Positions 28,147-36,580 of a DNA stretch of 64,000 bases are shown in pieces. Source of the stretch: Xenorhabdus koppenhoeferi (GTDB taxonomy: Bacteria > Pseudomonadota > Gammaproteobacteria > Enterobacterales > Enterobacteriaceae); contig NZ_FPBJ01000013.1 of NCBI RefSeq assembly GCF_900116635.1, positions 1 through 64,000 on the forward strand, given 5' to 3'. The stretch's first letter is position 1, and each line of letters starts with the position of its first letter. Below the pieces are notes generated by a model, which worked only from the letters and a program-made list of their open reading frames with translations, was not told the DNA's origin and searched no databases. Made by a program: the position numbers and the translations under genes.

Positions 28147-31100
28147 TGGCACCTTATTCAATTCCAGAAAAAAAACTGACTATGACGCCAGACTATCTTT
28201 GGAATGGCAAAACAATAGACCAACAGCTTGCCGGATGGTCGAAAATCTGGGGTGATAAAACGGCTCTTCTCTATCAGGAACAGCACCTGACTTATCAAGA
28301 ACTCCATCAATCTGCGGAAAGGCTGGCAAGCGGGCTTTTCCGACGGGGAATCCGTCGTGGTGATAACGTCATGGTGCAACTGCCTAACAGCACCTCCTTT
28401 GTTGTTACCTGTTTCGCCCTGTTCAGGCTGGGCGCTCAACCGATATTATTAATGCCGACACAGCGGGCACATGATGTTCATGCTCTTTGCCAGATAGCCC
28501 GTCCGGTAGCTTATATTATCCCTGACTGCATCCAGGGTTTTGATTATCGGGAAATGGCACGGGAAGTAGCAGCATCCTGCCCTGAAATGAAACATATTAT
28601 CGTTGACGGGGAAGCCGAAGAATTGACTGCTTTATCTTCCATTGATGGTGAGCCACTTGATATCTCCGGTCCCTGTTATGGCGACATTGCTGTACTCCTG
28701 CTTTCAGGGGGAACAACAGGTACACCGAAACTGATCCCGCGTACTCATGATGCCTATACCTATGATTTTGTGCTTTCAGCCCGTCTGTGTTCAGTTAATA
28801 CCGAAAGTGTTTATTTAGCGGTACTGCCTGTTGCACATAATTTCACTTTAGGCAGTCCCGGTATTCTGGGCACGCTTTCTCAGGGAGGATGTGTACTTCT
28901 GAGTGACACCGCCAGTTGTGATGAAGCCATGCCATTGATTGAACAACATCAGGTAACTCATGTAGCGTTAGTTCCGGCGCTTGCCCGGCTCTGGGAGCAG
29001 GCTCGTGACTGGGAACAGAGCGATCTTTCATCCCTGCGTTGTTTACAAATCGGTGGAGGCCGGCTGACACCCGAACTGGCAGAACAGGTCATGACACGTC
29101 TTGGACCTTTGCAGCAAGTATTTGGTACTGCGGAAGGCTTGCTTTGCTATACCCGACTGAACGATCCCTATGAAGTCATCATTAACACCCAAGGACGTCC
29201 ATTGTCAGAAGATGATGAGATCAAAATTGTTGATGCCAATCTGCAACCTGTCGCATCTGGTGAGACAGGCGAACTGATTACACGAGGCCCTTACACCATT
29301 ACGGGATATTATCGTGCAGAACAACATAATACCGTCGCTTTTACTCCTGACGGATTCTATCGTACCGGCGATCTGGTTCGTATGAGATCAGATGGCAACC
29401 TGATTGTTGAAGGGCGAATTAAAGAACAGATCAACCGCAGTGGCGAAAAAATTTCAACCCAAGAAGTTGAAACATTGCTGCTGCAACATCCTGATATTGA
29501 TGATGCAGTTGTTATCTCTGTTCCTGACGAACTCTTGGGTGAACGTATCTGCGCGTGCATTCCAAAAAAAATCAACCAACCAGAACCGATGAAAATACAA
29601 GAATTCTTGCACCAGAAAGGCGTTCAGCGTCATAAGACCCCTGATCAGTGGTTATTTGTGCCGATTTGGCCATTAACTACCGTGGGAAAAATCGACAAAC
29701 GCAAATTGGTACAAATGGCGCAAGCAGAACATACAGCAAATTCAGAAAATAACCGCCCAATGCAACAATATCATGAATGCACTATCGCTATTACCAGCAC
29801 TCCGTTAGATCTGGTCACCCATTTGCTTGCAGGCCTCGCTGATAATAATGCCCAACCTTATACACTCTATGAAATCAAAGGGGAATGGTCACTGGGGATA
29901 GGCAATGCTGCTACCATAAGTGCAGATACATCAGGTCAACTAATTGATTATAAAGGTAATTGTTATCCATATGATATCAATACCCTTAGCCAAAAACTGG
30001 AGCAGGTGCTTAATGATCTGCCTATCAAAGAGTGGCGTGCTTATGGCAGATCATTATTTGAATTTTCCCATATGACATATGGAATCCCCTTAGATCCATC
30101 ATTAAAACAACCAAATCAGGCACTGATAAAACTCACTGTTCCACAGCATGAATTACGCATCACTCAAGGGCAGGTTCTGATAAGAACTCTTGAAGAGAAC
30201 CAAATTCCTATTCTGTGCGAGAAAGTCAGGCAGGCTGATCAAGCGGGCATCCCAACTTTCCCTGAGACAAAAGAGCCGGAAATTATCAGCACCACTGGCG
30301 CAGCAAAACGCTATCAGGACAATGTAACTAATGCAGTTAATGATATTGCCGCAGGCCACTACCAGAAAGTGATCCTGTCACGCAAAGTTGAACTTAATAC
30401 CAATGTTAATACCACTCACAGTTACTGGCTGGGCCGTCAGGCTAACACACCTGCCCGTTCTTTCTTTCTGCATGATGAAGAATTTTCTGCTTACGGTTTC
30501 AGTCCGGAAACCGTAGTTGAGGCAGATGGCTCTGGTTGGGTTAACAGCCAGCCGCTGGCAGGCACCAGAGCATTGACACATGACAAGGCGCAGAATCACA
30601 AGCTGCGGTCTGATTTGCTTTCTGATCCGAAAGAAATCGCTGAACATGCTGTTTCTGTCAAACTGGCACTGGAAGAATTAGAACCGATTTGTCAGGCTGA
30701 TACGCTTCGTGTGTCAGAATTTATGGCTATTCGTGAACGTGGTTCAGTACAACATTTGGCATCAAGGGTAAAAGGATTACTGCAAACAGACAAAAATCGC
30801 TGGGATGCGTTCATCGCCCTATTTCCGGCAGTCACCGCTTCAGGGATACCGAAAAAACCCTCTTTACAAGCCATTTCCCGTTATGAAGGTGAACCACGCC
30901 TACTCTATAGCGGTAGTGTTATGCTGCTGGATAGTGCCGGTAAACTGGATGCCGCGCTGATATTACGTTCTTTCTATCAGCATAAAGGACGCTGTTGGCT
31001 TCAGGCTGGTGCCGGATTGGTCAGAGATTCCAAACCAGAAAGAGAATGGCAGGAAACCTGCGAAAAACTTGAGTGCATTATGAAATATGTGCGCTCTTAA
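28146..31100 (+). CDS. Fusion of salicyl-AMP ligase (YbtE) and salicylate synthase (YbtS)
   Basis: A 984-residue protein combining two steps that are separate genes in Yersinia. Residues 1 to ~525 are the aryl-AMP ligase that activates salicylate and loads the Irp2 aryl carrier: SGGTTGTPK near 187, AHNFTLGSPG in the acid-binding region, FYRTGDL and GKIDKRKL at the C terminus. A short polar linker (~526-545) follows. Residues ~546-984 match the chorismate-utilising salicylate synthase: YQKVILSRK with the conserved lysine, GFSPE with the acid/base glutamate, ERGSVQHL and FPAVTASGIPKKPS. I chose ATG 28146 because CAGGAG lies 8 bases upstream and it overlaps the ybtT stop; the frame is open upstream only into ybtT. 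No frameshift or stop lies at the junction. Confidence 0.93.
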   Translation: MAPYSIPEKKLTMTPDYLWNGKTIDQQLAGWSKIWGDKTALLYQEQHLTYQELHQSAERLASGLFRRGIRRGDNVMVQLPNSTSFVVTCFALFRLGAQPILLMPTQRAHDVHALCQIARPVAYIIPDCIQGFDYREMAREVAASCPEMKHIIVDGEAEELTALSSIDGEPLDISGPCYGDIAVLLLSGGTTGTPKLIPRTHDAYTYDFVLSARLCSVNTESVYLAVLPVAHNFTLGSPGILGTLSQGGCVLLSDTASCDEAMPLIEQHQVTHVALVPALARLWEQARDWEQSDLSSLRCLQIGGGRLTPELAEQVMTRLGPLQQVFGTAEGLLCYTRLNDPYEVIINTQGRPLSEDDEIKIVDANLQPVASGETGELITRGPYTITGYYRAEQHNTVAFTPDGFYRTGDLVRMRSDGNLIVEGRIKEQINRSGEKISTQEVETLLLQHPDIDDAVVISVPDELLGERICACIPKKINQPEPMKIQEFLHQKGVQRHKTPDQWLFVPIWPLTTVGKIDKRKLVQMAQAEHTANSENNRPMQQYHECTIAITSTPLDLVTHLLAGLADNNAQPYTLYEIKGEWSLGIGNAATISADTSGQLIDYKGNCYPYDINTLSQKLEQVLNDLPIKEWRAYGRSLFEFSHMTYGIPLDPSLKQPNQALIKLTVPQHELRITQGQVLIRTLEENQIPILCEKVRQADQAGIPTFPETKEPEIISTTGAAKRYQDNVTNAVNDIAAGHYQKVILSRKVELNTNVNTTHSYWLGRQANTPARSFFLHDEEFSAYGFSPETVVEADGSGWVNSQPLAGTRALTHDKAQNHKLRSDLLSDPKEIAEHAVSVKLALEELEPICQADTLRVSEFMAIRERGSVQHLASRVKGLLQTDKNRWDAFIALFPAVTASGIPKKPSLQAISRYEGEPRLLYSGSVMLLDSAGKLDAALILRSFYQHKGRCWLQAGAGLVRDSKPEREWQETCEKLECIMKYVRS

Positions 31101-31130
31101 TTATGGCAAAATATTAAGAATTTATCGGAA

Positions 31131-31257
31131 TATACACAATGGATTTCAAATTGCATCGCGACGGCAAGAGAGCAAATCCCCGGGAGCATAGATAACTATG
31201 TGACCGGGATGAGCGAGCGCAGCCAACAAAGAGGCAGTTTGAAAGACGAAGTGTATA
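31131..31257 (+). repeat. ERIC/IRU element, copy 1
   Basis: A 127-bp element with ERIC-type termini (TATACACAATGGATTTCAA ... TTGAAAGACGAAGTGTATA) and the central ERIC motif around TATGTGACCGGGATGAGCGA. The length equals the classical ERIC unit. It is the first of a tandem pair separated by 32 bp. Confidence 0.88.
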
Positions 31258-31289
31258 GATCTTAATCATACTTCAGGGAAAATCAGAGT

Positions 31290-31417
31290 TATACACAATG
31301 GATTTCAAGTTGCATCGCGACGGCAAGAGAGCAAATCCCCCGGGAGCATAGATAACTATGTGACCGGGGTGAACGAGCGCAGCCAACAAAGAAGCAGTTT
31401 GAAAGACGAAGTGTATA
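31290..31417 (+). repeat. ERIC/IRU element, copy 2
   Basis: A 128-bp element nearly identical to copy 1 and in the same orientation, with one extra C in the central CCCCC run. The similarity suggests recent duplication. Confidence 0.88.
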
Positions 31418-31455
31418 ACTCTGGTTTTCCCCTGCGCCTGTTAGAAACAGATACG

Positions 31456-31484
31456 TTTTAAACGAAAATAAAAATCCGTATAAT
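31456..31484 (+). promoter_or_regulatory. Likely ttcA promoter
   Basis: A perfect TATAAT at 31479-31484 is preceded, 17 bases upstream, by a weak -35 (TTTTAA, 31456-31461). It lies about 70 bases before the ttcA start codon. Confidence 0.45.
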
Positions 31485-31552
31485 CCACTCCCCGCAAAGA
31501 ATCCATAATAGAAAACCTATAGCCGATACGATTGGCAATGTGAGAAGTCGCA

Positions 31553-32446
31553 ATGAATCAGAAAGATACGAGAAAAGAGACACTTGAATTCAACAAGCTC
31601 CAGAAACGCCTAAGGAGAAACGTTGGTAATGCTATTATTGATTACAATATGATTGAAGCAAATGATGTTGTAATGGCATGCATCAGTGGTGGCAAAGATT
31701 CATTTGCGATGTTAGATATCCTGCTGAATCTGCAACAGGCGGCTCCAATAAAATTTGATGTCGTTGCAGTAAATCTTGATCAGAAGCAACCGGGTTTTCC
31801 TGAGTACGTTTTGCCCCAATATTTTGAAAGTCTGAATATTCCATACTACATCGTAGATAAAGATACTTATTCAGTTGTTAAAGAGAAAGTTCCTGAAGGT
31901 AAAACAACCTGTGGGTTATGTTCCCGCCTGCGCCGTGGCACACTTTATTCTTTTACAGAAAAAATCGGGGCCACAAAAATTGCACTCGGACATCATCTTG
32001 ATGACATCGTTGAAACGCTGTTCCTGGATATGTTCTATGGCGCACGCATGAAAGCAATGCCACCGAAATTGCGTTCTGATGATGGTCGTAATGTCGTCAT
32101 TAGGCCACTGGCATATTGCCGAGAGACAGACCTTATCGCGTATGCGGAACACAAAGCATTTCCAATCATCCCTTGCAATCTGTGCGGTTCTCAAGAAAAT
32201 TTACAGCGGCAGGCTATCAAATCAATGTTGGTTGAATGGGATAAGAAAACGCCGGGCAGAGTAGAAAGTATTTTCAAATCAATTCAAAATGTTAGCCCAA
32301 GCCAATTAGCTGATAAAACACTTTTCGACTTTGCCAATTTGCCGTTGGATCGGGATGGGGAAAGGGAAGAATACGCGTTTAACGAAGCTGTCGTATCCTC
32401 AACTAACATTGATGAATCCCTGTTTATTGACGTTACGAACATTTAA
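31553..32446 (+). CDS. ttcA: tRNA 2-thiocytidine synthetase TtcA
   Basis: Thiolates cytidine 32 in certain tRNAs, using ATP and a 4Fe-4S cluster. The N-terminal PP-loop motif SGGKDS lies near residue 45. The cluster-binding cysteine pairs are CGLC (Cys120, Cys123) and CNLC (Cys208, Cys211). The 297 residues are typical (E. coli 311). The ATG at 31553 is preceded by GAGAAG. It is a housekeeping gene, convergent with zntB, as in other enterobacteria where these genes are near neighbours. Confidence 0.96.
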   Translation: MNQKDTRKETLEFNKLQKRLRRNVGNAIIDYNMIEANDVVMACISGGKDSFAMLDILLNLQQAAPIKFDVVAVNLDQKQPGFPEYVLPQYFESLNIPYYIVDKDTYSVVKEKVPEGKTTCGLCSRLRRGTLYSFTEKIGATKIALGHHLDDIVETLFLDMFYGARMKAMPPKLRSDDGRNVVIRPLAYCRETDLIAYAEHKAFPIIPCNLCGSQENLQRQAIKSMLVEWDKKTPGRVESIFKSIQNVSPSQLADKTLFDFANLPLDRDGEREEYAFNEAVVSSTNIDESLFIDVTNI

Positions 32447-32491
32447 AAATATTCATTAAAATTGAACCGGTCGTATTTCCCCAACAGCAAC

Positions 32492-32524
32492 AAAAAAATA
32501 GCCGATGCTTAAATTGGCATCGGC
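32492..32524 (-). terminator. Rho-independent terminator after zntB (possibly bidirectional)
   Basis: GCCGATGC (32501-32508) and GCATCGGC (32517-32524) form a perfect 8-bp stem. Read on the minus strand the stem is followed by TATTTTTTTG, a good T-run just downstream of the zntB stop. On the plus strand it may also stop ttcA, with a poorer T-tract. Confidence 0.85.
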
Positions 32525-32541
32525 ATAATGTTTTCTGTCGG

Positions 32542-33525
32542 TCACAACCATTTGCTTCGCTTTAGCCACAGGGCAAAAATGACTATCAAGATAGATAACA
32601 AAAGGCAGAATAAGCCAAAGCCAAACGGATACTTATTACCGGGTATTCCGCCCAGATTGACACCAAATAGCCCCGTCAAAAAGGACGTTGGCAAGAATAT
32701 CATTGCCAATAGTGACATCATGTAGGTACGGCGGTTCATGTCATCTGCCATCATGGAGCTTATTTCATCTGCAAGAACTGCTGTGCGGGCAATACTACCA
32801 TCCAAATCATCCAATCCACGCCCCAGACGATCTGCGATTTCCTGCATTAAACGCCGCTCTTCATCACTCATCCAAGGTAACCGCTCACTGGCCAATCGGA
32901 TAAAAACATCACGCTGTGGTGCCATGTATCGGCGCAAAACGATTAATTGTTTACGTAACAACACCAATTCACCGCGACCGGGTACTTTTTGCTCCAGAAT
33001 ATCATCTTCAAACCCAATCAGCTGGTCATGTAACTCTTCAATAAAATCACTCACCTCATCAGTAATGGCATCCGCTATTTCAATCAGCCAATGTCCTGTA
33101 CTTTTTGCACCAACTCCATTGTGTAAATCATCCACAACTTGATCGATGGAGTGAATTTTCCGATGGCGGCTGGAGATGATTACTCTGTCATTAACATAGA
33201 TGCGGAACGAAACCAAGTGATCAGGGCGCGCATTATCATTGCGATTTACCGATCTCAGGGTAATCAAAGTGCCCTCACCAGTGCGTAGCACTTTCGGACG
33301 AATACTTTCACCCAGCAATCCTTCCTTTGCCGGAGATGGCAGCAAAGGGGTATTCATAATCCATTGGTGGCTGCCCTGGTTTTTATAATCAAGGTGTTGC
33401 CAAAATGGCTGTTCTGCTGTTGCGGGTGAATCTTCACCAAATGCCCTGATACCTCCCTGACCATTCATCTGGCAGGCGTAAATTGCATTTGAACCTTTAA
33501 ATACCGAGCCATAGACCGTTTCCAC
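32542..33525 (-). CDS. zntB: Zinc transporter ZntB (CorA superfamily)
   Basis: Inner-membrane zinc transporter of the CorA family. The 327 residues equal E. coli ZntB. Conserved stretches include GEGTLITLRSVN, RKQLIVLRRYMAPQRDV and ASERLPWMSDEERR. Two C-terminal membrane helices flank the loop GLFGVNLGGIPG, and the protein ends in LKRSKWL. The start is a GTG preceded by AAAAGGAG; an overlapping ATG two bases upstream is out of frame. It follows mppA by about 30 bases on the same strand, so the two may be co-transcribed. Confidence 0.95.
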   Translation of the reverse strand: METVYGSVFKGSNAIYACQMNGQGGIRAFGEDSPATAEQPFWQHLDYKNQGSHQWIMNTPLLPSPAKEGLLGESIRPKVLRTGEGTLITLRSVNRNDNARPDHLVSFRIYVNDRVIISSRHRKIHSIDQVVDDLHNGVGAKSTGHWLIEIADAITDEVSDFIEELHDQLIGFEDDILEQKVPGRGELVLLRKQLIVLRRYMAPQRDVFIRLASERLPWMSDEERRLMQEIADRLGRGLDDLDGSIARTAVLADEISSMMADDMNRRTYMMSLLAMIFLPTSFLTGLFGVNLGGIPGNKYPFGFGLFCLLLSILIVIFALWLKRSKWL

Positions 33526-33556
33526 ATCTGCTCCTTTTCGTACTTATTTCTTATAA

Positions 33557-35188
33557 TTAGTCATCAGAATGCTTGATGATATACATGGTATGACTATAGG
33601 CGACATCTTCAGGATTAGTGATCGGGTATCCTTTTAACCACGGTTTGATTAATCGACCATTGGTATATTGATAAATCGGTACAATTGGTGCTTGTTCTGC
33701 AATCATTTTTTCGGTCTGATTGTAATAGCGGTTTCTGGCCAGATTATTCGTTTCATAACTGGCAGCTTTGAGCAACGCATCATAGTCAGCGTTATGGAAT
33801 TTCGAGAGATTACCACTGTGGGTAGATGTCAGAAGAGACAGAAAACTTGATGGCTCGTTATAGTCTCCGGTCCAGGAGGCTCTGACCACATCAAAATTAC
33901 CGGTATTACGGTTATCAACGTAAGTTTTCCATTCTTGATTGACTAATTTGACCTCTACACCCAGTTTTTTCTTCCATTCTGAACTGACCGCAATTGCAAT
34001 CCGCTGATTATTCTCTAATTTGTTATAAAGCAATGATATTTTCAGAGGGTGTTCAGGGCCATAACCCGCAGCTTTCAGTAGCTTTTTGGCCTGTTCATCC
34101 AGATCTTGTTGAGTCAACGTTTCTTGCCGGGTTTTCTCTGGCCGGAATCCTGCTGTCACATCAGGAGTGAAATGCCAGGCCGGTTTTTCCCCTGTCCCCA
34201 CGACTTTTTCGGCAATCAGCCTTTTGTCTATTGTCATGGACAGTGCTTGCCTGACCCGAATATCATTTGTTGGTGCCCGCTGTGTATTAAAAGCATAGTA
34301 GTATGTTCCTAATTGATCCGGCGTAAAAACTTGTCCCGGAAGTTCACGCAGCAATTTCTGGTACATGTTTTTGGGGAAAGACTCTGTAATATCGAGATCA
34401 CCTGCCAGATAACGTTTGGTTGCGTTAGATTCCTGGCTGATGGGCATAAAAGTTACTTTTTTCAATACCGTGTTTTTATTATCCCAATAGTACGGATTTG
34501 GTGTCAGGACAATTTTTTCATTGACGACTCGTCCCGTTAACATAAACGCGCCATTACCAACCAAATGCCCTACCCGAATCCAGTTGTTGCCATATTTTTT
34601 GATAATCTGCTTATTGACCGGATAAAGACTAAAGTTGGCGGTCATACTGGGAAAATAAGGTACAGGCCGATCCAGAGTCACTTTTAGCGTATAAGGATTG
34701 ATAGCTTCCACACCCAGCTTTTCCGGCGGCAATTTCCCATCAATAATTTCTTGTGCATTTTGAATGCCCGATAAGGCTGCAAACCAAGAAAAAGAAGAGG
34801 CATTGACGGGACTGACCAATCTCTGCCAGCTATACACAAAATCGGATGCCGTAATGCCGTCACCATTAGACCAGCGGGCATCCTTACGCAACGTAAATAT
34901 CCATGTTTTGTTATCTGTCGTTTTCCACTCTGTGGCAACTCCCGCTATGGTTTGCCCATCCGCACCTTGATTAACTAATCCCTCGAATAGATCACGTAGT
35001 ACTTGCGCCTCCGTCAAACCGAAAGACTTTATCGGATCTAATGATGCAGGCTCATCTTTCAATTGACGCACTAATTCCTGATAAGGGTCCAATTCAGTAC
35101 CTACAGGAACATGAGCAGCAAAAACAGAAAAAGAAAGGGAGAGACCAGTCATCAACAATACAGAGGGAAGCAACGTAAAATTATGCAT
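33557..35188 (-). CDS. mppA: Periplasmic murein tripeptide-binding protein MppA
   Basis: Substrate-binding protein of the oligopeptide ABC family; MppA binds the cell-wall tripeptide and delivers it to the Opp permease. The 543 residues are close to E. coli MppA (537). A signal peptide ends near residue 24 (SFSVFA). Family-specific motifs are QESNATKRYLAGDLDITES, QLGTYYYAFNT, TGNFDVVRASWTGDYNEPS and NPEDVAYSHTMYIIKH, which favour MppA over OppA. I use the ATG at 35188, preceded by AAGG at a workable distance; an ATG at 35215 adds nine residues but has its AGGA only two bases away. No Opp permease genes are nearby, as expected for MppA. Confidence 0.92.
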   Translation of the reverse strand: MHNFTLLPSVLLMTGLSLSFSVFAAHVPVGTELDPYQELVRQLKDEPASLDPIKSFGLTEAQVLRDLFEGLVNQGADGQTIAGVATEWKTTDNKTWIFTLRKDARWSNGDGITASDFVYSWQRLVSPVNASSFSWFAALSGIQNAQEIIDGKLPPEKLGVEAINPYTLKVTLDRPVPYFPSMTANFSLYPVNKQIIKKYGNNWIRVGHLVGNGAFMLTGRVVNEKIVLTPNPYYWDNKNTVLKKVTFMPISQESNATKRYLAGDLDITESFPKNMYQKLLRELPGQVFTPDQLGTYYYAFNTQRAPTNDIRVRQALSMTIDKRLIAEKVVGTGEKPAWHFTPDVTAGFRPEKTRQETLTQQDLDEQAKKLLKAAGYGPEHPLKISLLYNKLENNQRIAIAVSSEWKKKLGVEVKLVNQEWKTYVDNRNTGNFDVVRASWTGDYNEPSSFLSLLTSTHSGNLSKFHNADYDALLKAASYETNNLARNRYYNQTEKMIAEQAPIVPIYQYTNGRLIKPWLKGYPITNPEDVAYSHTMYIIKHSDD

Positions 35189-35269
35189 ATTCTTTTGCCT
35201 TATGAGCCTAATCATTATCCTAAAATAAATTATGAAATATTGTTAATTAAAGGGAGGCAGAGTATTTCA

Positions 35270-35396
35270 TATACACTTCGTCTTTCAAACTGCCTTTTTG
35301 TTGGCTGCGCTCGCTCACCCCGGTCACATAGTTATCTATGCTCCCGGGGATTTGCTCTCTTGCCGTCGCGATGCAACTTGAAATCCATTGTGTATA
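35270..35396 (-). repeat. ERIC/IRU element, copy 3 (inverted)
   Basis: A 127-bp ERIC element in reverse orientation relative to copies 1 and 2, with the same termini and centre. It sits between the divergent mppA and tpx genes, about 80 bp before the tpx start. Confidence 0.88.
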
Positions 35397-35477
35397 AATA
35401 CTGCATCTATTTTTGTGGGCAAGATCGCACTATTCCTTTACACTGACGACGTAGTTTACTTTTAGAAGGATAAAACC

Positions 35478-35981
35478 ATGACACAAACCGTCAAGTTTCA
35501 AGGTAGTGATATCATCATCAACGGCGATTTCCCACAAGCAGGCCAGAAAGCAAAAGCATTCACACTGGTTGCTAAAGATCTTGCTGATGTAACATTGAGC
35601 CAGTACGCAGGTAAACGTAAAGTGCTTAATATCTTCCCAAGCATTGATACTGGTGTTTGTGCGACTTCTGTCCGTAAATTCAATCAACTCACCAGCGAAC
35701 TGAACAATACCATCGTACTGTGCATTTCAGCGGACTTGCCTTTCGCTCAGTCTCGCTTCTGCGGTTCTGAAGGTTTATCTAATGTTGTGACTCTTTCCAC
35801 ACTTCGTGGTAGCGAATTTCATGAAAATTATGGTGTTGCAATAAATGAAGGCCCACTGGGTGGGTTGACTGCGCGGGCTGTTGTTGTTCTGGATGAGAAT
35901 GACCAGGTTATTTACAGCCAGTTGGTTGATGAGATCACCAATGAACCTGATTACGACAGTGCATTATCAGCGTTAAAATAA
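35478..35981 (+). CDS. tpx: Thiol peroxidase Tpx
   Basis: Periplasm-associated or cytosolic atypical 2-Cys peroxiredoxin that reduces lipid and organic hydroperoxides with thioredoxin. The peroxidatic Cys61 lies in GVCATS and the resolving Cys95 in RFCGSEG, both at the family positions. The 167 residues match E. coli Tpx (168). AGAAGGA precedes the ATG. A strong terminator follows. Confidence 0.96.
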   Translation: MTQTVKFQGSDIIINGDFPQAGQKAKAFTLVAKDLADVTLSQYAGKRKVLNIFPSIDTGVCATSVRKFNQLTSELNNTIVLCISADLPFAQSRFCGSEGLSNVVTLSTLRGSEFHENYGVAINEGPLGGLTARAVVVLDENDQVIYSQLVDEITNEPDYDSALSALK

Positions 35982-36580
35982 TTTTTTATTATTGATAATG
36001 TTATAGTTTTGTTTTTAAATACAGCAAACTAGTTATTTTATAACTATTTTTATTTTATTTTTTAGCGGCGATGAATTCACAATTAATGAGTTCATCGCCG
36101 CTCATTTTTTAGAGACTAACTTTAGAGACCAGCGCTTCCCCGCGGCAAGTAACAACTGACCGCCAGTACCTTTTCCCGGCACCGAAAGATCGGTTGCTAA
36201 ATCACCTGATTGTCCTGATAGAGTGACCAATTTTTGTTGATCACAACAGGGGGCTAATGACAGGATATACGACAAACATACATCAGCGATCAACGTCAAG
36301 CCATTTAGAATGATATCCGCTGATAAATATTAATTCTTTTAATATAAGGGTGAATGCTGAAAGGTTGATTAGGCAGCCATAGTGATGACAACGACAGGCA
36401 AGACTAAGACGCCATACACCTGCATCATTCCCTGAGCTTAAAGCTCGTAAGCGGGATAAGGCGTGAGTCAGAGAATGACACGCAGCACTGGCTGTAATAA
36501 GGCCGGATATAAACTGCTACTGTCGTCAATGTCTGAACAACAGGAAGCTTTGCAAACGGGATGAGTTCATATAAGTTATT
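35982..36580. other. Gene-poor region between tpx and the toxin gene
   Basis: About 600 bp. It holds the tpx terminator and then roughly 470 bp with no convincing gene. A small palindrome, GAGCTTAAAGCTC, lies near 36434-36446. No recognisable promoter or strong ribosome site for the toxin could be assigned. An antisense 65-codon frame (36102-36299) ends inside the terminator and is not supported. Confidence 0.5.
36064..36110 (+). terminator. Rho-independent terminator after tpx
   Basis: AGCGGCGATGAA (36064-36075) pairs perfectly with TTCATCGCCGCT (36091-36102), a 12-bp stem, and is followed by CATTTTTT. Confidence 0.92.

Larger units (their letters stand above)
31101..31552. other. Intergenic region between siderophore operon and ttcA
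   Basis: A 452-bp gene-free stretch. It holds two near-identical ERIC elements in direct orientation and a likely ttcA promoter, all listed separately. No T-run-type terminator is visible after the siderophore operon; the ERIC hairpins may help to end or stabilise that transcript. Confidence 0.7.

Noticed and set aside
31131..31417. Two direct repeats as a small CRISPR array
   Set aside because: The repeats are 127-128 bp with ERIC termini and a single 32-bp gap; no cas genes are present.
1..31552. Asn-tRNA attachment site and P4-type integrase as in the Yersinia island
   Set aside because: Neither a tRNA nor an integrase frame was found inside the window; they could lie to the left.
33557..35188. 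OppA identity for the peptide-binding protein
   Set aside because: Several long segments fit MppA better, and no opp permease genes adjoin.
36102..36299. 65-codon frame on the minus strand after tpx
   Set aside because: Its stop lies in the tpx terminator, there is no convincing ribosome site, and no family is recognisable.
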